This document shows, one piece after another, positions 1 to 12,625 of a stretch of 64,000 bases of DNA. The position numbers and the translations under genes are program-made. The stretch lies in NCBI GenBank assembly GCA_033297075.1, contig MU858051.1, positions 496,001 to 560,000 on the forward strand, read 5' to 3'. The notes below the pieces were generated by a model. It made no database searches and was not told the origin of the DNA. It saw only the letters and a list, made by a program, of their open reading frames with translations. How positions within the stretch are numbered: position 1 is the stretch's first letter; the number at the start of each line of letters is the position of its first letter. Origin of the DNA: Rhypophila decipiens. Its lineage: Eukaryota; Ascomycota; Sordariomycetes; Sordariales; Naviculisporaceae.

Positions 1-111
1 CAAAAGGAGATGGGACTGCCTACGAGCGAGGAGCAGAAGAAGATTGATTTGCTGAAAAAGTTCCAGGAGCAACATCCCGAGATGGATTTTAGTAACGCTA
101 AGATTAACTAA
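1..111 (+). CDS. nudC: NudC nuclear movement protein, C-terminal end (partial)
   Basis: This is the last 36 codons of a gene that begins outside the window, ending in TAA. The peptide carries the characteristic NudC tail ([15 protein letters not shown] followed by [13 protein letters not shown]), which in animal and fungal NudC lies C-terminal to the CS/p23-like domain. NudC is a cytosolic HSP90-associated chaperone needed for stability of the LIS1/NudF dynein regulator, and therefore for nuclear migration in hyphae. Only the tail is visible, so the CS domain itself cannot be checked. The match over so short a piece is nevertheless specific. Confidence 0.85.
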   Translation, partial: QKEMGLPTSEEQKKIDLLKKFQEQHPEMDFSNAKIN

Positions 112-1349
112 GGGGGCTGCTGCTCATCACTGCTTTTCGGGCTGGGGACTGGCTAAGTGTATTCTGGGAAAGGGAAATGGATTATGGGTTATGGATCAAG
201 CAAGTGACGAGGTCAATACAAGGCATAAATAATAAAGATATCAATCACGAATCATGAACATGGGAAACATTGGTGCAAGTGTCGTCGTTGAGATGGCGGT
301 TATGACATGGACAACAACAACAACCTCAAAGATTGAAAAATAAGTCAAAATGGCAAAAACTCAAGGCACCCGGTGGTGCCCTGAGAAAAGCCTATTACGG
401 CTTTTGTTTTGTTACTCGTGCCCGGAATCGAACCGACACCCTCCCAACCCGTCCAAGAGATCGGGAGGATGCTGCAGGCCGGAGGGGTACAGAGGAATTA
501 CTTGAGTCGCCGTAGCTGACCGTTGAGCTACCGTAAGCTGGAAGCTCAACTCATCTCTGCTGTCGCCATCCCCTCTCGGTTAGAAGCACTGTCCGTAAGG
601 AGGGGTTATATACCTATCTGGAGATTTTGATCTGAAGCTGTTTGGCTGAGGGTTCCAGTCCTAGAGGTAGAGCTCAAACAAACGGAACGGAAAGGAAAGG
701 AAAGGCGTAAACCTCTCTCTCTCATTTACTACGGGCAAAGAAAGAAAATTCAGTTCTGTCTAGAATCGTCTTTGTTGCGGCGGTCAGTTTATTAAATCTT
801 ACCTGCTACTCACGCACTCGATCATGTTATAGAAACGGCTGTTTCGATACCCTTCCTTGGAAGGGAGATTTGGGTGTTGATGACAATCTCTGGGAACATG
901 GAATAGAAGAAAGATAATAACCAATAGATGAGCAGTGTGACGAAATGAAAAGAAAAAAAACCGAAATGTAACGGGCGTAAACAATCGCCAAAGCCACAAG
1001 AAAATCAGGCAGTAGCGTCAGAGAGCCCGTCTGCTGCTGTTGATCTTGGAACCGCTCAGTAATGCGTATGCAGATGGAAAAAAGACTGCAAAGCATCATT
1101 GTCAGAGTTGGTTGAAAAGCGTTCCGGTTCTTGTTAAAAAATCCTAGCTTTTTCTCTTGTTTGAAAATAGGAAAGGGGAAGGGGTATGGCATCACTGTTG
1201 TGAACCATCATGGGTGAAAAAGAGATAGGGGGTATCACGGAGGTCCAACAGTCATTAATGTCACAGGGAGAGAGAGGACGTCGTAATAGTTCGATTGCAT
1301 ATATAGATCAATCGACCAACGATAGCCCAAAATAAGTGACGACCGGGAG
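112..1349. other. Intergenic region between two convergent genes
   Basis: 1.2 kb separates the 3' ends of nudC (+) and the Bud27-like gene (-). It contains the tRNA-like segment described separately at 411-535. The remaining ORFs are short and lack splice signals or recognisable composition. No promoter is expected for either flanking gene here. Confidence 0.6.
411..535 (-). tRNA. tRNA-like sequence, possibly an intron-containing tRNA-Leu(CAA) or a degenerate copy
   Basis: Read on the minus strand, the segment has a T-arm-like block (GGTTCGATTCC) near its 3' end. It has a D-arm-like hairpin (AGCT, loop CAACGGTC, AGCT), and ACTCAAG sits where an anticodon loop with CAA would be expected, followed by roughly 60-70 nt that could hold an intron and long variable arm. 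However, the acceptor strands pair at only about four of seven positions, the T-stem has a mismatch, and I cannot find a clean 3' half of the anticodon stem. A pseudogene or chance resemblance is therefore possible. Confidence 0.35.
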
Positions 1350-3227
1350 CTACTTGCCCAGTCTCGCAGCCTTGAACTTGCTCACTCTACGCGGCCCGCC
1401 TTCCTCCTCATCGAGCGGGATAATCTCCTTCTCGGGCTGCTTCATAAAACCGCCCTGCTTCTGGATCATCTGGTTCCGCAGACGGTGGTACTCGGTCGCG
1501 GCGGCCTGATACACAAGAGAATCGTCCAAATCATCAACCTCTTGTGACGTGGGGGCGGTGGGATTGCGCTCAATCACCATGTCTGCGACCAATTTACCCT
1601 CCGGCACCAGAGACTCTGCCAGAGCCTGTGGCTGCTTCGGAGTACGGGCGGCCTCGACCGTGTTGATGAATGATGCGGGAAGCTGGTGAGGACCCTTGGG
1701 AATGGAAGGCGTTGCCGTCTTCGCGGCTGCCTTGCGTTCCTTTTTAAACCGGGATACGCGCTTTGGTGGCTCGTCTTCTTCTTCTTCTTCTTCTTCCTCG
1801 TCAGAAATCGAGACGGGCTCAGTCTTCTCGACAACGTCGCTGATGGGTTGAACCTTCTTCGCCTTCTTCTTGGCCGGTGCAGGTTTCTTCTCGTCCGCAA
1901 TATCAAGCTCCGAGGCAAACTTGACGCTCTTCTTTTGCTTGGGAGCAGGCGAGTCGGCCTTGGGCTCGGTAGTTTCGACAGCCGAGCTTTCTTCCGGCAT
2001 GACAGTTATCAGGCCGGGTTCTCCTTCGGGCGTCTGGCTCTCCTGATCCGGTCTGATGGCTCCAAAGTGAGATTTGAAGCCCAGCTTTTTCTCAAGTGTC
2101 TGCATGCGCTGGATGTACTCATTCGTGATGACGCTGTGCTGAGAGCGTCCGAGCTCGTCTTCGTCGTCGGAATAAGATTCATCGTCGTCATACTCGTCCC
2201 AGCCCTCGTCTTCGTCGTCATCCTCTTCGTTGTTGCTGTCTATCTCAAGCTCAGCGACAACGTGGCGCATTTCAGACCAATTGTCGGGCAGGGTGCTGCT
2301 ATACTCCTCCATCTGGCGACGGAGCTCAGCGTCCTCGGGCGACTCGTCCTCGGGTGTTGCCGGCTTTGTTTCTTTTGCCTCCCGTTCCTTTACCATCGTC
2401 ACCATTTCTTCTCTCCGCTGAGCAGCCGGCGAAGTGGTAGGTGCCGGCACCTTGTGCCCAGGCTTGGTATCTTCTGCGAAAGAAACACTCTTCTTGCGAC
2501 CAGGCGACTTTTCGGCCGCCGAGTCGACATCGGCTGCTGGGCTGGCAGTCTGCTCAACCTTGGCGAGCTCATCCTTCTTTACTTCATCTCCATCCTTCTT
2601 CTCCTCCAACTTGGCCTTCAGCTCCTCCTTCTCCTTGTCAATATCAGCCTCAGTCTCGGGTATATCCTTGATACCCAACTTCCTCAGCGCCTCCACAACA
2701 TGCGGCTCAGCATCCTGTCCACTCCTAAGCTGATACCTTACCACATTATCCTCATCATCCAGCTGCTCAACAATATCCGTAATAGGCAGTCCAGTCTCCT
2801 CATCAACAGCAGCGTCCGGATGGGCAACGATATTCGCCTTGGCCAATTTCGCTTCCTCCGTGCTGATCAATTTCTGCAGAGATTCGATGTTCCTCTCGAC
2901 ATAGTCAATCCGCCGTCCGATCAGGGCAGCAATTGTGTCGGCGGGCTTGAGATGCTCATTCTCACCAAACAGCTCGTTGATTTCCTTGTCCGTGAGCAGC
3001 TCGCTGTCAAAGTCGTTTTTGATGCGCAGTAACTCTTGGCGCTGCGCATTTTGGTCTTGGTCGTCTTTTTGTGACACTACATTGTCGACTTCTTCTTTTA
3101 GGGCTGAGTAGTCAAAGTACCAGTTTTGCCAGTGCGTGAGTGAAGCTTGAAGTTGGTTAACTTTGGCCTCTAGACGGATGACCTGCTGGTCGAATATGGA
3201 TAGTTCTTGTTGACCTCTTTGATTCAT
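1350..3227 (-). CDS. bud27: Bud27/URI-type unconventional prefoldin protein
   Basis: A single uninterrupted 625-codon frame. The N-terminus (residues about 5-125) is a prefoldin-like coiled coil: it opens with FDQQVIRLEAKVNQLQ and has a second helix near residues 100-125. The middle is long, acidic and Ser/Pro/Lys-rich. Two copies of a basic motif occur, PPKRVSRFKKER near residue 500 and PRRVSKFKAARLGK at the extreme C-terminus, matching the short conserved C-terminal motif of Bud27 homologues. Yeast Bud27 and human URI bind the RPB5 subunit and assist cytosolic assembly of RNA polymerases and translation. The family is recognised by architecture; orthology is inferred. A 448-codon ORF on the opposite strand is a codon-composition shadow. 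Confidence 0.8.
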   Translation of the reverse strand: MNQRGQQELSIFDQQVIRLEAKVNQLQASLTHWQNWYFDYSALKEEVDNVVSQKDDQDQNAQRQELLRIKNDFDSELLTDKEINELFGENEHLKPADTIAALIGRRIDYVERNIESLQKLISTEEAKLAKANIVAHPDAAVDEETGLPITDIVEQLDDEDNVVRYQLRSGQDAEPHVVEALRKLGIKDIPETEADIDKEKEELKAKLEEKKDGDEVKKDELAKVEQTASPAADVDSAAEKSPGRKKSVSFAEDTKPGHKVPAPTTSPAAQRREEMVTMVKEREAKETKPATPEDESPEDAELRRQMEEYSSTLPDNWSEMRHVVAELEIDSNNEEDDDEDEGWDEYDDDESYSDDEDELGRSQHSVITNEYIQRMQTLEKKLGFKSHFGAIRPDQESQTPEGEPGLITVMPEESSAVETTEPKADSPAPKQKKSVKFASELDIADEKKPAPAKKKAKKVQPISDVVEKTEPVSISDEEEEEEEEDEPPKRVSRFKKERKAAAKTATPSIPKGPHQLPASFINTVEAARTPKQPQALAESLVPEGKLVADMVIERNPTAPTSQEVDDLDDSLVYQAAATEYHRLRNQMIQKQGGFMKQPEKEIIPLDEEEGGPRRVSKFKAARLGK

Positions 3228-3835
3228 TTTGGCTGAGGATTTGGCGAGGTGAGGCGCCGGTATGTGAGGGTCATGAAAAGAAGAAGAAAATTATTTGGCG
3301 GGTTGGGCACCGAAATGAGATGACTGCATCTCCAATTGCTTATGTAATCTTGAAGATTTTGGTAGGGGCCCACTCCAACGGTTCAGCTCCACTTCATGGA
3401 ACATTCTACGAGACCGGAAGACTTCTTGGATCGAATCTGGTTGTTGATTATGAGAATAAACGATTGAAGTGAGACCAGGAATCACTGCTGTCGAAGTTTT
3501 GTCTCTCTCAAGTAGTCAAATAAGGCGACATTATGGGCCTTGATGGAAGTCAAATCAAACCTTAATTGCTTCATGAAATAAGATCCGTCTTGCATCAACG
3601 CCTCCACCGGTTTAACCTCCCGTCGACCGTTCAGTTTCACCGGTTAGTGGCCGGTATGCGCAAGGCAGCACATGTTATGTTCGCATCGCCGAAACTGTAC
3701 ACTCGGCATCTTCTTACATAGGTCATCGTGCCTCGTGGCCTGACCTCTGGGTATCTATTCCGTCTATCCATATGTACACCCGCAATGCTTGAAAAGACCC
3801 TCCCAAACGCCAAACAAATTTCCCAAAAACCAACA
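3228..3835. other. Intergenic region, upstream of the Bud27-like gene
   Basis: About 600 bp between the start of the Bud27-like gene and the 3' end of the Gpi19-like gene, both on the minus strand. It should contain the promoter of the former and the 3' UTR of the latter. No distinct site was recognised. Confidence 0.5.
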
Positions 3836-4963
3836 TCACAACCTCGTAATAATCTCACTCTCATCAACCTCATACTCGTCCTCCTCCAAATCCCCACCAT
3901 CCCTCAGTTCTCCATACAAAACCTCACAAACCCCCCCAAGCGGAACATCCATAACCGCGTCAGTCCCCTCGTTCCAGACCTCCCTCCAATTCAGCGTCCC
4001 ATCAGGAAACAGTACATCTTTTCTCCGTTCCCTCTCCCGCTCCCTCTCCACCGCAGTCCGTCGTTTCTCCCTCCCAGCATTCACACCACCTCCCCCATGG
4101 GCCTTCCCCTTGACTTTCTTCCCCTTCTCCTTCCCATGTCCATGTCCATGTCCATGCACCTTCCCACTCCCATTGCCCGTCCACTTTACCGGCCCATCCC
4201 CGCCCTTCCTTAACCGCCCTTTACTGTCCACCACAGCAACATTGGCAGCCTCATCCACCACAGTCTCTACACTCCCCAATGACAAGGTCAGATACTCGGT
4301 GTTATACAGCGCGAGCGCAACATAAATGTACACCAACGCCATGACAAGAAAACTCGGTATCGCCACGCTCCACCACCGATTAGGGTAGTAATACACCCCT
4401 ATGGCATGTAAAAACGGCGAAGGGAGATAGCTCCATAGTAGATAGATCAAAAACGACAAGGTGGAAAACAGGTAGAGCACGAAGCCGTAGTATTCGTATG
4501 TTGGCACTTTGGGGCTTGCTCGGGGAACGGGGTCGCTCCCTTGCGCGAGACCACGGGAATTGTGAGTGGGTCCGTTGCCCCCTGTTGTGCTGTTCCCTTC
4601 GTCGTCTGATGCGTCCGGGGTGGTTGGCCTCGACGGGCGAAGTAACGAGGTTAGAGATGGTGATGGCGGCAGGGGAGTCGGCGGACGGCCGTAGAATGGT
4701 GGCGCAAATGTATGTTGTGAGAAGGGCGGTTGTTGCGGGTGATGATGATTGCCGTCATCGTCCTCGGAGGAGGAGTAGTCGGATGAATAGTCGTCTTCGT
4801 TTGAGTCGTCTTCGGAATGAGAGCAGTGCGAGTGCGAGTCTGTGTGTGGCGAGGAGGAGGAGGAAGATACGCGGTTGGTGGGCGAGATGTGGTTATCGTC
4901 GTCGCGACTGTCTGGGAAGTGGACTACATCTTGGGCTTCTTGATCTTCCGAGGTTACAGACAT
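3836..4963 (-). CDS. gpi19: PIG-P/Gpi19 subunit of GPI-N-acetylglucosaminyltransferase, with long extensions
   Basis: The PIG-P domain lies at residues about 153-225. It reads PTYEYYGFVLYLFSTLSFLI (first membrane span), then a short lumenal loop with HAIGVYYYPNRWW, then a second span (IPSFLVMALVYIYVALALYN). This two-span hairpin is typical of PIG-P, a subunit of the ER enzyme that transfers GlcNAc to phosphatidylinositol in the first step of GPI-anchor synthesis. The protein is 375 residues, well over the usual 120-180. An N-terminal Ser/Asp/His-rich tail and a C-terminal tail with His-Gly repeats (VHGHGHGHG) account for the extra length. The start is the first ATG in frame (MSVTSEDQ); an 18-codon upstream extension has no ATG. 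No intron is needed. Confidence 0.88.
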   Translation of the reverse strand: MSVTSEDQEAQDVVHFPDSRDDDNHISPTNRVSSSSSSPHTDSHSHCSHSEDDSNEDDYSSDYSSSEDDDGNHHHPQQPPFSQHTFAPPFYGRPPTPLPPSPSLTSLLRPSRPTTPDASDDEGNSTTGGNGPTHNSRGLAQGSDPVPRASPKVPTYEYYGFVLYLFSTLSFLIYLLWSYLPSPFLHAIGVYYYPNRWWSVAIPSFLVMALVYIYVALALYNTEYLTLSLGSVETVVDEAANVAVVDSKGRLRKGGDGPVKWTGNGSGKVHGHGHGHGKEKGKKVKGKAHGGGGVNAGREKRRTAVERERERERRKDVLFPDGTLNWREVWNEGTDAVMDVPLGGVCEVLYGELRDGGDLEEDEYEVDESEIITRL

Positions 4964-5469
4964 TGTCGGCTGACTGCGGTTGTTATTGTCGCGAACGCAT
5001 CTAAAGGTTTGTCGCAAGTAGATATTGGTTGTTTGCGAGTCGGATGTGCGAGATTGTGAGAGTGGTGTCGCAAACCTGGAGGGCTGCTGTCAATTGCAAC
5101 TTTTGGAAGCTCTGGCGGGGCGGCCCAAAACGGCCGGGAACCTTGCTGTCCACATCCTGGCTAATCAGCCCCTGAATGAATCTCGACCATACTCTCCTGG
5201 AGCAACGGCCCCAAAAATGATGCAATGTCGACTTTGAGACGAATGATAATTATGATCTCTCATTCAGTCAGGCTCAAGCTATTCGCTGGATTTTCCACAA
5301 TTGTACAAATGTTCACACCACAACGCCTCCGCGCAACAATCAACCTCAAACCCATGAACATCAACACAACAAGAAGAATAACCACAAATAACGCTCATAG
5401 CCGTCTATAATAATAATAAAAATGCAGAATCCAAACAGGCTAAGCGAGAACACCAGAAAAATGTACGAA
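4964..5469. other. Intergenic region between two minus-strand genes
   Basis: About 500 bp between the HRD3 stop and the Gpi19 start. It probably holds the gpi19 promoter. No recognisable element beyond short A/T-rich stretches near 5340-5420. Confidence 0.5.
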
Positions 5470-8208
5470 TTAATGTCCCACACCCCCAGCAGCCCATTGC
5501 CCAAAATCTGGATCACCAGGTTGAGGAAAGAATCCTCCCTGTGGTGGTTGCTGCTGCTGTGGTGCCTGCTCCTGCCCCTGCCCCTGATTTTGATTCTGAT
5601 TCTGATTCTGCGGTTGATGTCCCTCCTCGCGCTCTTCACGTCTCCGCGCCGCCACTTGTCTCTGCTGTCTGTACAGCACCAAAAATACCAGCGCCGCGGC
5701 GAGCCCAACAATCAATAGACTCTCAAATATGCCATCGTCCATCTCGCTTATTCCAGAGTCACCGCCGGGCATGCCATCATCATAGAGTTCGTCATCATAT
5801 AGGCCGTCGTCATAATACACGCGGTCGTCCTGGAGAAAGTTGGCGATCCACTCACTAAGGGACCAATCCTTCTTGGGAACTATAGGTTACCAAGTTAGCA
5901 TCAAGTATCGCGGAGCACTGTTTGAGGATTTGTGCTTACCTGGCTCGTCCTGGATAGAATTAATCCGGCCGTTGGTCAGAGTATTCCAAGCGCTCTTCGC
6001 CCGTAATTTCAACAAGCTCAGCGCCACGGGAAGGTATGCTTCTTCGTTAGTTTCCAATGCCGAATCATAGAATCGCTTGGCCAAGTGGTAGTCTTGATTC
6101 AAACCAACACCGTGCTCGTGCATCCATCCGAGGTTATACAGAGCCTGGGCGCTCTGGTGATATTCCGACGCCGAGGTGTAGCACTGGACCGCCTTGTCGA
6201 TGTCGACATTGGTGCCGATTCCGTCCAAGTAGTAATCGCCCATCTTTACCAGTGCGTCAATGTTCCCTTGCTTGGCGGATCGAGTCCAGTAAATCAGGCC
6301 TAGGGCCGAATTTTGGAGAAGAGCAGGCTTCTTGGCACTCTGGTACAGCCATTCTGGCCAGGGCATTTTGGACTGCTCCGGATCAACAAGGAAGGCTACG
6401 TTGCTTTGCGCCTTCTCGTACCCTTGCTCGGCCATGCCAACGTACTCGAGGAACGCAAGCTCCTTGTCATTCGCTTCATACGCCAGATTGGCCTCGGTCC
6501 ACGACGAGACAAGCGGCTCAGCCTTCTCGGCAACGGTCTTGTAGAACGAGGCAGCTGTGCTGCACGACTTCTCGCGACCAAGTCCGTGGTACTGCATCTC
6601 GGCAAGGTAGTAAAAGGCTTCCATGTTGCCATACCGTGCAGCCATTTCAAAATAAGAGCTGGCGGCCACCAGGTCCTCGTCGTTGCCCTGGTCGAGATAG
6701 AGAGCGCCGAGTTGTACCTGAGCGGGCGCATAATCCGCATCCCGGGAATCGGCAGCAACTTTCAATCTCTCAATCGCCGCACCAACGTTCTTGGCGACGC
6801 CATACCCATTGAGAAGCATCAGCGCCTGCCCATATGCGGACTGAGGATCACTATGGGTCATGCCGCGCTCGAACCAAAACAGGGCACGCTCGAAATTCTG
6901 CTCGACCCCTTCACCCCTCAAGTACATGCGGCCGAGATATCCCGCTGCCTTGCATGCCGTCTTGTCCAAACCGGGCTTGTAGTTGTCGACGATGCGCCCA
7001 TTCTTCCAGAACAGCTTCGTCACCTTATGAAAGTAGTGTCTGGCGAGCTCAAGGTTCCTCGGCAGCATTCTCTGCCCATCGTAGTATATGCGACCCAAGT
7101 TAAAGGAAGCCTTGAAATCGCCCTTCTGGGACATGAGGTCAAGGTATTCGATAATGTCCTCGATGGACGCATACGCATCTGAATTGGGGTGCGCTTTTAG
7201 CGCATTGTGGCCTGCGCTGGAGAAGCTCGCTCCCTCCCCATAGACCCCTCCCAGTTCGTCCGAGATCTTATAAGCCTGGGCAATCCAGCTCATACCACCA
7301 GGAGGACCTGACCTATACCACGCGATGGCCTTGTCAGCGACCGGCTTGTAGTATTTGACTGCAGCGTGGCAGTTCTTCGGGACCCCTATCCCGGCATGGT
7401 GTCGGTGCGCCACAGTCATCTCGGCTCTGGTATGTCCCTGGTCGGCGGCGAAAGTGTAGTACAAGAGCGCCCTGGCCTGGTCCCGCTCTACGGCATCTCC
7501 AACTCCAGTAGAGTGCATTAATCCTATCATGTACATGGCCGAGCTGTTTCCGTTGAGCGTGGCGAGCTTCTGGTAGTAATCGAAGGCCGTCTTCATGTGC
7601 CGAGGGTGGGAGTAGTTGCCATAGTAGTTGAGCTCTGCTAACAAGTACAGAGCGTCCGAGTTGTTCTTCCGTGCAGCCTCTTCCAGGAGGCCGGTGGCAT
7701 GGAGAAGCGGTCCGCTGAGGGTGGGCTTCGACGTGGTCTCGGGGGTCGGCGGTGCTGTCAGGCTGAGTCTCGGAAGAGCCTTGAGCGCGAGGTTAAGAGC
7801 CGTCCCTAGGATCCCATTGGACCTTCGTATCCTGTGATGAAGGGGTATGTAGAGCTTGCGCAATTCCCCCAGGGCCGAGTCGACGAGGTCGGCACCTATA
7901 TCTGTCAGTCAGCAAGCTCCTTCGCAGGATCGGGGCTAACCTGGACAAACATACCAGGCTGAACTGACTGTCCGCCATGATGAGATGCCGCTACTTCTGC
8001 CCTGAAGCCATCACCCTTGTGATCTTTCCCTGAATCGGTAGTGAGGACTTTTTGTTTTGTTTGCGCGGCGGCGTGGCAGAAGGCCAGACCCTGCAAGAGC
8101 ACTGTAAGGAGGAGGGGCGTTTGTGTTAGTCGAGCTTGAGACAGCTTCGGCGTCTTTGGGGGGTTGCAACTTACGGAACAGCCATAAAAGATCCCTCTTC
8201 ATGATCAT
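5470..8208 (-). CDS. hrd3: ERAD ubiquitin-ligase adaptor HRD3/SEL1L (Sel1 repeats)
   Basis: Four exons on the minus strand (8208-8175, 8101-7955, 7895-5940, 5879-5470) join in frame to 848 residues. Exon 1 plus the start of exon 2 gives a clean signal peptide (MIMKRDLLWLFLLLQGLAFC then HAAAQ). The middle, roughly residues 130-690, is an array of Sel1-like repeats with typical blocks such as AMYMIGLMHSTG and AAGYLGRMYLRGEG. A single membrane span (about residues 704-722, LLIVGLAAALVFLVLY) lies near the end, followed by a short cytosolic tail with Gln-Asn and Gly-Gln dipeptide runs. In yeast, Hrd3 is the lumenal substrate-recruiting partner that stabilises the Hrd1 RING ligase in ER-associated degradation. 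Topology and repeats fit; ligand binding is inferred from the family. Confidence 0.93.
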
Positions 8209-8782
8209 CGAAAAAGGTGCAAAGTAAAAGGAACGCGCCGAAATCCCGTCATGTCATGCTGGTTCTTCAGTTGGAGTGTTTGCAGTGGGAGGATGATGGT
8301 GCCACTGGTCTCGTCGCAAGTGGGAGCTGGAGCCAACATGCAACGCAGCAACTTGATAGCAGCCAGCTGTCCAGAAGTCGCATCAGCTTTGTAATTCCCG
8401 TCCGTACGGTAATGACGAAATGGGCGCTGCGACAGGGGTCTGGTCCGATGGGTCGGGTGCAGCAGGACGCAGCTGGCAAGCAGTTGTCGGCCTATTTGGG
8501 TTCGGCATGGTCTTTTTAACACAAGAATCTCGGCTTCTGAATTGGGCTCGAGTTTAAATAATTACATGAGAGAAGACTGAACCTTGTTATAGACAGTGTT
8601 TGGGATCTTCAACAGCTTCAATATCCTGGTAATAACTTCTGTCCATTTCCAGGAACTTTATAAAACCGCTGGGTAGCTGTTTGCTGGATATTCGGCGATA
8701 TCGAAGCTCTCACAGATTTGACAGGCTTGCATCTCAACCTACAACACCATTTGCCCAGCAGCAGCAGAAAATTTACACAAAA
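8209..8782. promoter_or_regulatory. Divergent promoter region of hrd3 and the WDR89-like gene
   Basis: 574 bp separates the two oppositely oriented start codons, so both promoters must lie here. Short ORFs on both strands are in-frame noise. No specific binding site can be assigned by eye. Confidence 0.5.
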
Positions 8783-10045
8783 ATGTACAACCTCTCCTGC
8801 TCAGATGGGCTCAAGTACCCAGGCTCAGAACCAGTCTACATAACGGACATCATCCCTCTAGCCACCGGCCTAGCAGCAGCAGCATCCGACCAGAGCATCC
8901 GCCTCTTTGACCCCCTGAGACTGAGCCAGGGCCCTATCAAGACGCTTCAGACAAATCACGGCAACTTAACAAGCACAAAAGCTTTCAACCCCGCCGAATC
9001 CATAATCTGCACAACCGGTGAGAACGGCACCGTCTCATTATGGGATCTCAGATTAGACTCAGCCAAGTCTCAGGTTCTGCGGATACAAGGTTCGCCCTCA
9101 ACCCAACAGCCCCCTCATAGCATAGCATATACTGACCATTCCTGCAGGGACCAGTGAAGCTGCTCTGCTTTCCCTAGCATGTTCCAGCCAGACCAACGCC
9201 CTAGCAGCGGGAACTGAGCTCGCCAACCACCAAGCATCCATCCTCATCTGGTTCGTCAACCCTCTCAGCCCCTTTCCAGCCCAGAAAGAATACTAACAAT
9301 CCCAACCAGGGACCTCCGCTCCCCCAGCGCCCCAAAAATCCAATACAACGAAGTCCACAGCGACGACGTGACCGAAGTCCGTTTACCTATCTTTTCCCTT
9401 TCCCCCCCCTATTTTCTCCCTGCCATTCTAACAATCCCAGCTAAACTTCCACCCCACAAACCCAACCCTCCTCCTCTCAGGCTCAACAGACGGCCTAGTA
9501 AACATAAACGACACCTCCCAGACAGACGAAGACGAGGTCGTAATCCAAGCCTTCAACCACGGCTCAATCCACCACGCAGGGTTTCTCAACGAGAGCACCG
9601 AGGTCTACGCGCTCTCTCACGACGAGAAATTCGCCCTCTACGACATGGCCGAATCTACTGAAAAGGGTACCGCCATCTTTGATACAGGTGATATTCGGTC
9701 GGTAGTCAACTGCCAGTATGTTGCCAATGTTGTGCCCAAGGTTAATGGGGCTGGTGCTGTGCTTGGGGTTGGTTCTCAGGAGTATGTCTTTTTCTATTTA
9801 CGCTTTTCCCCCCTTAATTGGCAAGTATACTGACAGAGGAATTGGTAAACAGTCAGGAATTATTCCGCCTAATTCACCTGACTAAAACCGGCACATCATG
9901 GAATCTAGACAGCGACACGGTCGTCGGTCTCCCTGGCGCTCATGGGTCTGAACTGGTCCGCAGCTTTTGTCTGTTTGATGAACAGCAGGTAGTCTTTACC
10001 TCTGGCGAGGACGGTTGGATCAAAGCTTGGAGACCGACTGCGTAA
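8783..10045 (+). CDS. WD40-repeat protein of the WDR89 type
   Basis: Five exons (8783-9089, 9148-9250, 9310-9376, 9441-9781, 9853-10045) join in frame to 336 residues. Blades are visible as repeats ending in WD-like dipeptides: residues about 26-45 (DQSIRLFDPL), 78-87 (NGTVSLWDLR), 130-140 (ASILIWDLRS) and 325-333 (DGWIKAWRPT). The block HSDDVTELNFHPTNPTLLLS followed by GSTDGLVNI is typical of WDR89. The cellular role of WDR89 proteins is not established; a beta-propeller scaffold is the safe inference. Three donors are off-consensus (GTTCGC, GTTCGT, GTCCGT), yet each is required for the frame and is backed by a good acceptor. The start is chosen at MYNLSCSD because the repeat array begins soon after. 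Confidence 0.82.
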
Positions 10046-10503
10046 CTAGGACGGATTTACTACATGAGTGAATTGAAAAGGTTACATCACCGCCTCAGGC
10101 AAACATTTACACACATCAAACATCTGATCCGCTGACGTCAAAATCCTTCAAATTCGACTCAGAGACTAGCTCTCGCGGGCTCGATCGTCTCGACAGATCT
10201 AGATGGACCACCAAAGGACTGCATCAGAACAGGTGAACTCTTTATATCTTGTTTTGTCTTTGTGCGCGTGCAATTATATATAGACCGCTCGCTGTCATGC
10301 TCCCCAATTGGAACCATTAATCCTTGAAAGTGGAACAATATCCCATTTCACCTTGCCAACTCATTGATGTGTTGCCCATATCATCGGAATGTTGAATAGC
10401 GCCATTTGCCCCAGCCATCCATCGAACACCGCAATCAGATTGTTTATATACCCGGGCTCCCTGTACACCACGCCAAAACGACAAAAGCAGAAGAGTGAGA
10501 AAC
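10046..10503. other. Intergenic region between convergent genes
   Basis: 458 bp between the WDR89-like stop (+) and the ERG10 stop (-), expected to hold both 3' UTRs. A potential alternative 3' exon of ERG10 falls here and is discussed under findings. Confidence 0.5.
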
Positions 10504-11857
<1,354 letters not shown>

Positions 11858-12625
11858 TTTGATTTTGGATCTGGAGTGTTGGGTTGGAGGGTATCAAGAG
11901 TGGTTGCAGAATGGAGATTTATTTGTAGTTCGAGGACGAACGAGGCGGTCTATTTGTGATGAGTGATCTTTTTATTGACAATTCGTAGAAAAGTAATCCA
12001 TAACTGCCCACTCAACGACCCGGTTGCCGACCGGGTTGCCCCTCAAAGTGGAAAATGTTGAGCTAGCACTTCACCGCTTTCCCTGAGTGCCCCATCCAGA
12101 ACTCCGCCGCGTGTGCTGCTTCGTCGCCCTTGGAACGACTTGAAAAAGCAACCCCAGGCCTTTGCCTCTTCCGGCAAGTTTCCGATGCCGGGGATCGACT
12201 GTCAGGTACGGGTACCGTTACGGGTACCCATGCAGGGGCCAGCGACAGTGACCCACTTGGGCGCTCAGACTGGGCCGGGGAAAGACCAGCTGAGATGGCG
12301 CAAGCACTCTAGCCAAAATCAGATAAGGTGTCTTGGCACTGGAGATGTGGCGCATCGTATGCCTGGAGACCGGGACGAGCCACAGTTAGCTCTAGAGCGC
12401 CACACCAGCTTTTCGATATGAAGCTCTGGCAAAACAGCCCCACTTAATTTTCCAGATGAACAAACGCGACATGCGCCTTGCATCAATTTAGACAGCGACT
12501 CAAGGCAGCAAAACGACAAAACGACCGCGACTCAAACCTTTCCAGAATCCAAACACGCGACAAGGATCGATTACGGACCCGAGCACTTCTGGGTTCACGA
12601 TTTCGCGCCGAAAAGAGTCGCCAAG
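11858..12625. promoter_or_regulatory. Divergent promoter region of erg10 and snu114
   Basis: 768 bp lies between the two start codons. A short direct repetition (ACGGGTACC) occurs around 12209-12232. It could be a regulatory site or chance. No sterol-responsive element can be confidently named by eye. Confidence 0.5.

Noticed and set aside
1686..3032. 448-codon plus-strand ORF
   Set aside because: It lies entirely antisense to the Bud27-like gene. It is Leu/Phe/Arg-rich, as expected from reading Lys/Glu/Asp codons backwards, and has no domain.
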